Source of the DNA: Euptelea pleiosperma
Lineage: Eukaryota; Streptophyta; Magnoliopsida; Ranunculales; Eupteleaceae
Direction: 5' to 3'
Assembly: GCA_035048495.1 (NCBI GenBank)
Contig: CM068544.1
Span: 13,014,138-13,078,137 of the forward strand
Length of the DNA stretch: 64,000 nucleotides
The notes beneath the pieces are model-generated. The model did no database searches. It was given only the letters and a program-made list of their open reading frames with translations, and was not told the DNA's origin. Numbering within the stretch: the first letter of the stretch is position 1; each line of letters opens with the position of its first letter. Both the position numbers and the translations under genes were made by a program. Positions 57,964 to 64,000 of the stretch are shown here, piece after piece.

Positions 57964-59033
57964 CTACTGCTTCTCCAACTGAACGGCCAACAGTCCGGCG
58001 AAACCATCACCCTTGCCACCTCCTCTCTAAACCCACCACGTGCTCCCTTCACGATCTGGTTGGAGGTGCGTCCCTCCTCCATTGCTGGTCCAAGCAGACG
58101 GCATCCTCAACCCCGTCCTCACCTTTGCACACCACGGTGATCTTCATACCCGTGGAGCACATCAGCAACCACAAACGTTGCTGCCTCCTCCGCCATCTCA
58201 CAGGAAGAACCTCACCATCACGATCTCTCACAGGAGATTGGCTGCCTCTACGTGCATCAAGTGAGTCCTAGTCAGTTGCAGCAACGTGCTGCTACCCTCA
58301 ACGCCTCCACTAGCCTACCTCCACGCATCCATCACCGGAATCCACCATCTTCTCACTGTTCTGGTATACCAACCAGCAACACCAGTCACCCTCACCTTGC
58401 TGCCTCTATTTTTCTGCAACTCACATGCAACTCAGCTTGCACAACGGCCATCACCCACCGTAAGATCACGAGGTAATCCTATCTCTCTAGGTTTCTCTCT
58501 CTAAAGCCCTCTTTCTTTCTCTAAGTCTTACTTCTCTCTCTACTTATTTCTCTCTCTAGAACCTATATTTCTCTCTCTAGATTCTAGATTTTCTCTCTCT
58601 ACCTCGTTTCTCTCTCTAGCTCATTTAATTGCTTTTATTTTAAGTTAGATTTATTTAATTGTTTGCAATAGTTGTTGATTCAAGGCTTGTAATTGACATT
58701 CTATTTTTGATTAATTAATGCATTTTATTTCAATCATTGTTATGTTTTAATCATTATTCTACTAGATTTTCATCAAACTCAAAAATGAATTTTTAATTAT
58801 CCACTTTCTTCTCTCATTCTCACCTCCCCATTGTTCTAAGCAGAGTTCTGTTAATTGTTCAACTATTTGCCCTAACCCCGAGTGCGGACGATATCCGACA
58901 CGAGCCACCGTGCAAGTCTGCAATTTTGCAGATTAAGTGAACCAATTCGGAGAAATTACAAATATTGTTGAAATCTAGGGTTTCCGTAACCAACGACGCG
59001 GAAAAAAACCTACTTTCACCTACTTTCAAAGAA

Positions 59034-59212
59034 CTGCCCCCATCTCTCGACTCCTTTCCATGCACTTCATTCCATCTCATCCCAACTCTTCTTTCGGTCC
59101 CCACGGTCTGGTAGAGCTCTTCACCCACACCAGCAAGCTCACGGCCTGCACTTCTTGCAGGCTGTTAACATGTTCTTCCACCACCCTCCCTTGGATTGCG
59201 GCCCTTGATTCC
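59034..59212 (+). repeat. H: second segment of the LTR broken by F
   Basis: It follows the F TSD and ends where LTR I begins. It has CTGCACTTCTTGCAGG, a short palindrome of the kind found in this family. There is no gene. Confidence 0.6.
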
Positions 59213-59852
59213 TGTCACGCCCCAAATCCGGATACCTAGATACGACACAAAAATCCATAGATCGACTCGTACCCGAACCCAGAAGTGATCCATGAATGTT
59301 CCTTAGTGGTCCAATTAGGTCAGTTAGACTATTAAGGTTCATTCGAAAACCAACTAACTAAACAAAAAGTCTAGATGTAGAAAACAAATAATTAAAATAA
59401 TTCATAACTCAAACAATTCAATCAATCAATTAAGTGTGGAGAGATGGAGATGAGAACATGCTCTCAATCAAAGGACTACATGTCGTTAAAATAAATAATG
59501 TTTCAAAACAATCAAAATAAAGTCTTCTAAAGTATGGGATCGACTCCCAAATCCTCGCCGATCTCCTAGGATGCACCGTAGTCTTTCGTCTCAAAATCAT
59601 CTCACGTACCCGGCTCCTAAAAATTTGAAAATAGTATCGGTGTAGCACCGTGAGCCGAGGCCCAGTAATACAACAGTGTGCATGGTATCATATCATACTA
59701 TACAAGTTTTTAACCAAGGTATGCATCTCAATCATATAATAAGGATGACATGAATATGAGGATGAATGCAAGTAAGTACGGGATGCAAATGCAACTAGTA
59801 CCCATAACCACATAGGGTCTCCATCTCCTTCCCGCACTGGGAGAGGTCTCAT
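59213..59852 (+). repeat. I: left part of an LTR of the E family
   Basis: It starts TGTCACGCCCCAAATCC and follows E (24621-25257) closely for its whole length. It is cut after GGTCTCAT by LTR J. The probable TSD is ATTCC at 59208-59212. Confidence 0.85.
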
Positions 59853-60330
59853 TGAAAATAGGGTTTTTCTGTCGTTGAGAGAACGACCCTAGAATCAACA
59901 CATTTGTATATTATCCGAGATTTTTTTCACTCAAATCCTGCAAAAATCACAGGGTTGTACAGTGGCTCGTGTCGGATGTCGATCCGCACTCGGGGTTAGG
60001 GCATGCATATTAAAGAATGATTGTAATGGGAAATTGGCAGAAAAATGGAGGGGTGAGAGAGATGGGATCTTTTAAAACATGATTTTTCAAATTGAGATTA
60101 TGATGAACTAACTGCACTAATTGAAATAAATAAAAGAAAACTTCAAATCATAACAACCAAACTAAATTTATTGAACAATCAAGAGTGCTTACAAATAAAT
60201 AACTAGGGCTAACAACAAAAAGAAAACTAATCTAGAAAGCGATAAAAAATTGAGAGAGAAAGCTAGAGAGAGAAAGTTAGAAAGAAGAGAGAGAATGGAT
60301 ACCCGTTTGGCCAAGAAATGGATTCGGCCC
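59853..60330 (-). repeat. J: minus-strand LTR, first segment
   Basis: TGAAAATAGGGTTTTTCTG is the complement of an A-type LTR end (hairpin GTCGTT-CTCTC-AACGAC near 59875-59891). It is cut by K and resumes at 63282. Confidence 0.85.
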
Positions 60331-63276
60331 TGAAAATAGGGTTTTTCCGCGTCGTTGATTACGGAAACCCTAACTTCAACACAATTTGTAATTAATCCGA
60401 TTATCCTGCAAAATTGATAGATTTGTATAGGGATTCGTGTCGGATGTCGATCCGCACTCGGGATTAGTCGGATTAGCGCGAATAAGAACATAAAATGACA
60501 GATAATATACAAGAGAAAAAGGAGAATGATGGAAGAGATGAGAAGGGCGAGTCGATTTAAAACACATCCAAATAAGATCCAGAGAAGACTAAAATTATCG
60601 AAATCAAATTGCATTAATCAAACTGTTGCTTACATGAAATAAATGACAGAAATAAATAAAGCGGTAAATCTATTCTAGAAAGCATGTAAGAAAGCATGTA
60701 AAAAGAGATTTTAGAGAGAGAGGAAGAAGGTAGAGAGAGAATTTTCACACCTCGGTCGTTTACCGGCCGACAAGGTAGAGGTGAGAGAAAAACTCACCCT
60801 CTTGCATTCACCGAACGGAGTCGGCGGTGCAAAAAGGCGATCAGCCTGGGGATTCTAGAGAGAGAGTCTAGAGAGAAACTAAAGAGGAGAGAGAAAAGAA
60901 GAAGAGATCAAAGGTAGAGAGAGAAAGAATGTTACCTTGCAATTCTTACCAACGGATGGATCGGCCAGTGATGAAGAAGATGATCGACCAATGGGAAGAG
61001 GCCATCGGACTTAAAGATGGTCGAACATGAGTGCATGATGTTGGCTGGCCTGGTGTTGCGGTGTGCTGGCCCAAAAACATCGTCGTGAAGAAGATCACGT
61101 TGTGATGTTGCAGGCAAGGGGATTGCTCTTGCAGTCCATTGGGACAGCAAGGATGAGGGACATGGCTGCCGGTGAAGATCTCGGCGAGACCGCCGGAGTT
61201 GCAGTGGCAAGAAGGAGCAATGTGGAAGAAGGAGGGGTACGTTGCTTGAAATTATTGAAGGAGCCCAACCTGTCAACGGTGAAGACGTGCACAGGGGGCG
61301 TTGCTGCCCGGAAAAGGTGAAGGTCCAAGGTTTGTAGACGGCAGCCACTGGTTCTACGGGTTGCGCCGCAGGTTGAGAAACCTTGCTGGTTTGGCCAGCA
61401 AGGTTGTGACGGTTTGGAGGAGCAGCCAAGTAGCTCTCCTGCGACTTGGTGAGGAGAGGTGAGGACGTGTGGAAGATGACCTCCAAGGCGATAGCAGTTT
61501 CGGGAGGAGCCCGTGACGATGATGATCTGACCGGTCAAGGGATGAACGAGGTCGTGGGCGGCCTGCAACTCAAGCAGGAGAGGGAATAGGCGGTGGTGCA
61601 AGCTGGCTGGAGTTGCAGCAGTTTGAGGAACGATGTTTTTGCTGGTGGAAGATGAAGATCAGGGATCCGGCGGAGAAGCAATGGCTGGGCGGTGCTGTGG
61701 TGAGGCGGTAGAGGAGGTCCAGTCCGTCGAGGAGAGAAGACGGTTGCAGATGGGTATTGCCGGAGTTGCTGTTCGCAACAGCAACAGGGAGGTGGTCGTG
61801 GAGACAGGCGTAGCAGGTGGAGAAGGAGGGGGCGTTGCCGGAGAGAAGAGGAGGTGCTGTTGCAGGCGGAGGAGACGGAGGCGAACCAGTCCGGTGGGCT
61901 GTGTGGTGCGGTTTTGACATCAAGCAGTTGCACACGCTGGTGATGGCTGAGGGCGGTGGACCTCCAAAAGAGATCGTGGAGGACGCTGGGGAGGTGAGCA
62001 AGGGGTTGGGCAGTGGCTGGAAGAGGAGAAAAACGTGAAGAAGACGAGGTGGCCGGAGTTCTGCAACTCCGGCCGGTAAAAGAAGAAGAAGAAGAAGAAG
62101 AAGAAGAAGAAGAAGAAGAAGAAGAAGAAGAAGAAAAAGAAAAAGAAGAGGAAAGAACGTAGGGGGGGTTTTTGGGAAGAGAAAGGAGAGGAAAGGAGGG
62201 GGATTAGGGTTCGAACGAACCCTTCTCCCTCCTCTTATAAAGCTCCCTATTTCCATTAATGGAAATAGGGTATTTTTTGAAAATAAAAAATATTTTTTTT
62301 TTTTTTTTTTTAAGTAAAAACCTACTTTTCTATGGGGAATCTCCCCAATTAGTGGACCCCCCATTTAATTAAAATTATTTTTGAAATTCGCGGGGTCCAC
62401 TAACTGGTCGGTCAGCGGGTCGATGAAGATGGGCCCGGCTATTGGCCCTCATGGGTTGATGATGTCCATCATCTCACAGAATGATGTGACAGACAGTCTG
62501 ATGGCGATCGGATGGATGGTGACTTGATTGGGACTCAGATTGGTAGATCGACGGATCTAGAGAGATCCAACGGTCCGATTGAAGATCCAACGGTCCGATG
62601 GAAGATCCAACGGTCAGAAAGCTAAGGGAGATGAGATAGAGCTGATAGGCAGGAGTTCTGGGGTTAGGTCAGTAGATTCGAGGATCGAGAGATGAAGAGA
62701 GAGAGAGAATAAGGAGAGATGAGAGAAAAAGTATCAAAAAAAATGGAAAAAAGCACTGGCGGAGGGTCTGGAACCCTGTTCTTCACTGTGACCATCCTCA
62801 CGCTTCTCCAGTAGAGTCGACCATCATTCTTTGCTGACTCATGTGGCTTTAAACGCTTTGGTCCGTCTCTTGGTCATTGGCTCTCCTACTCTCTTCGTTC
62901 TTTGGGCCGGCTTTTTGGTCCTCTTATTTAGCCCATATTTGGCCCATATCTTCTAGTCATAGCATGTGGGCTCTTTAAGCTTTGATAATGGGCTTTCCTG
63001 ATCGATGTGGGCTCGCAAGTCTCGAGAATTGTCCCATCGGGGTTTCCTGCGACAGAAGAAGCGCGTAATGAGACTCTATCAGAATGACTACATGTCTAGA
63101 CTTCCGAAAATGTGTTTAATGCATGCAAATATACCATTTCGTCCAGAAAAGTGTGTTCTACGCAACACAAGAGACTCTTACGTAGAAAAGTAGATAAATA
63201 GAGTATTTTAACGTGGGAGAATGTAATAACGCTAACAGGATAATTGCTTAAAATAAGCACTTTTGAGCGAATATCA
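60331..63276 (-). mobile_element. K: solo LTR (2946 bp), minus strand, exact TSD
   Basis: TSD GGCCC stands at 60326-60330 and 63277-63281. On the minus strand it runs from TGATATTCGC (63276 side) to CCTATTTTCA. It contains the CArG palindrome (62253-62262), TATA (CTTTATAAG, 62234-62242), GAA run (about 62080-62133), three 20-bp repeats (about 62565-62625) and a shortened palindrome (62052-62073). Confidence 0.95.
62234..62270 (-). promoter_or_regulatory. CArG palindrome and TATA box, K
   Basis: A perfect palindrome is centred on CCATTAATGG (62253-62262). TTATAAAG on the plus strand is CTTTATAAG in the LTR's own direction, 11 bases downstream of the box. Confidence 0.55.
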
Positions 63277-63281
63277 GGCCC

Positions 63282-64000
63282 TTGGAAGGGAATGGATTGG
63301 CGCATGTTGCAAGGATGTTGCTTGTGGGTTGTGGTGTGCTAAGAGATGGTGGTGGGTGATGCCCAAATGTTGCAAGGACGTGGATCACCGATGGCTTCAC
63401 TCAAGATGGTAAGTGGCTGGAACTAGTTGCAGGTCTGCAACTTTTCTGGAGATGGGTATGATGATGAAGATGGGCATCAATGTGATCAACCTGTGTGGTT
63501 GACGACTAGCAAGGCAGCAATAGAGGATGTTGGCGGTGATGAAGGAGGTGAAGGGCTGACCGGAGTTGAAGTTTCAGGTCCCATACAGGCTTTGGAGGAT
63601 AGCAACGTGGTGGAGGCGCTGTTGTGCATGTTGCACCGTGGAGGATCAGTAAGAGATTCGAATGGTGGCGAGATGAGGTGACCATGATGATGCTGTCTGT
63701 TGGGCTATAAGAAGACTCATGACCTGCAAGTAAGGGTTTGAAAGGCAGGAGAACGTGAAGAGATGGAAGAGAAAAATGGCTGAGAGAGGAGATATGGGAG
63801 AGAGGTGGGGAAGTCCAGCCACAAGGAGATGGAAGGTATGGCTTCCTCTCCTCCTTTCTTCTTCTTCTTTTCTTTTTTTCCCCTTTTTTTTTGTTTCTTT
63901 TGGTTTTTCTACTTGAGAAGGTCAACACGGCTGGGAGAGAAGAAAGAATGAGAGAGTTCAGGCCGTCCAAAAAAATGGAGAAAGTGTTGACGGCTTGGGG
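63282..64000 (-). repeat. J: second segment of the minus-strand LTR, runs off the window
   Basis: It continues the sequence broken at 60330. It holds AGTTGCAGGTCTGCAACT-like symmetry near 63427-63444 (an imperfect member of the palindrome group). No gene is seen. The ORFs at 63427-63681 and 63506-63970 overlap on opposite strands and look like chance. Confidence 0.7.

Larger units (their letters stand above)
56610..59018 (+). mobile_element. L: solo LTR (2409 bp) inside the last bases of F's 3' LTR
   Basis: It runs from TGATATTCGCTCAAAAGTGC to CTACTTTCA with TSD CCTAC at 56605-56609 and 59019-59023. It is A-type: three 20-bp repeats (57265-57325), inverted repeat (about 57476-57530), CArG box (57629-57638), CTT run (about 57850-57930), and palindromes at 57804-57827 and 57941-57963. 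No internal region remains. Confidence 0.95.
41016..59028 (+). mobile_element. Element F: complete Athila-like retrotransposon with dead gag-pol, interrupted by solo LTR L
   Basis: 5' LTR (41016-44126), primer site (44129-44142), leader, gag-pol (45982-51613), 3' region, 3' LTR (53530-56609 plus 59024-59028). The flanks are CAGAA (41011-41015) and AAGAA (59029-59033), a TSD with one mismatch. It is the fullest member of the family here and shows the order gag, protease, RT, RNase H, integrase. There is no chromodomain and no env-like gene. Confidence 0.93.

Overview
The window is seed-plant nuclear DNA made almost entirely of nested Ty3/gypsy LTR retrotransposons. I find no host gene. The plant assignment rests on Athila-type gag/pol, a Tat/Ogre-type pol with two RNase H domains, primer binding sites resembling the tRNA-Asp type, and very long LTRs. 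I cannot name the species. Insertions were reconstructed from LTR ends (TG...CA), 5-bp target-site duplications (TSDs) and broken reading frames that resume on the far side of an insertion. The letters used for elements are mine. | Base layer: a decayed Tat/Ogre-like element (D) is visible at 23410-24620 (protease region) and 36270-39109 (RT, two RNase H domains, start of integrase). Everything else sits in it or in something that sits in it. | Left block, 1-23409: LTR C (21006-23409) ends against D. C is broken by the minus-strand Athila-like element B (14951-21005: part of gag, leader, 5' LTR). B's gag is broken by the plus-strand Athila-like element A (1-14950). A's integrase is split by N1 (914-10307), a very young non-autonomous element with two almost identical 2.6-kb LTRs around 4.2 kb of non-coding DNA. 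| Middle block, 24621-36264: solo LTR E carries three insertions with exact TSDs: O (25493-27064, minus), P (27352-29033) and M (29924-35270). | Right block, 39110-64000: LTR fragment G is broken by LTR H. H is broken by F (41016-59028), a complete Athila-like element with gag-pol killed by one 2-bp deletion and six in-frame stops. F's 3' LTR is itself broken five bases from its end by solo LTR L. H is broken again by LTR I, I by minus-strand LTR J, and J by solo LTR K (60331-63276). | The dominant family (A, B, C, F, H, J, K, L, N1, O, P) shares the LTR start TGATATTCGC and, in most members, an end like CTACTTTCA, but the middle of the LTR differs between subfamilies. These LTRs carry the most unusual material: repeated palindromes of the form GCCGGAGTTGC-loop-GCAACTCCGGC next to long CTT microsatellites, a CArg-box palindrome just upstream of a TATA-like site, an inverted repeat of GTGGACCC sites, a tRNA-like segment with pol III boxes, and a short antisense ORF open in most copies. 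The family inserts into itself again and again, and N1 looks like a parasite of A/F that landed in A's integrase.
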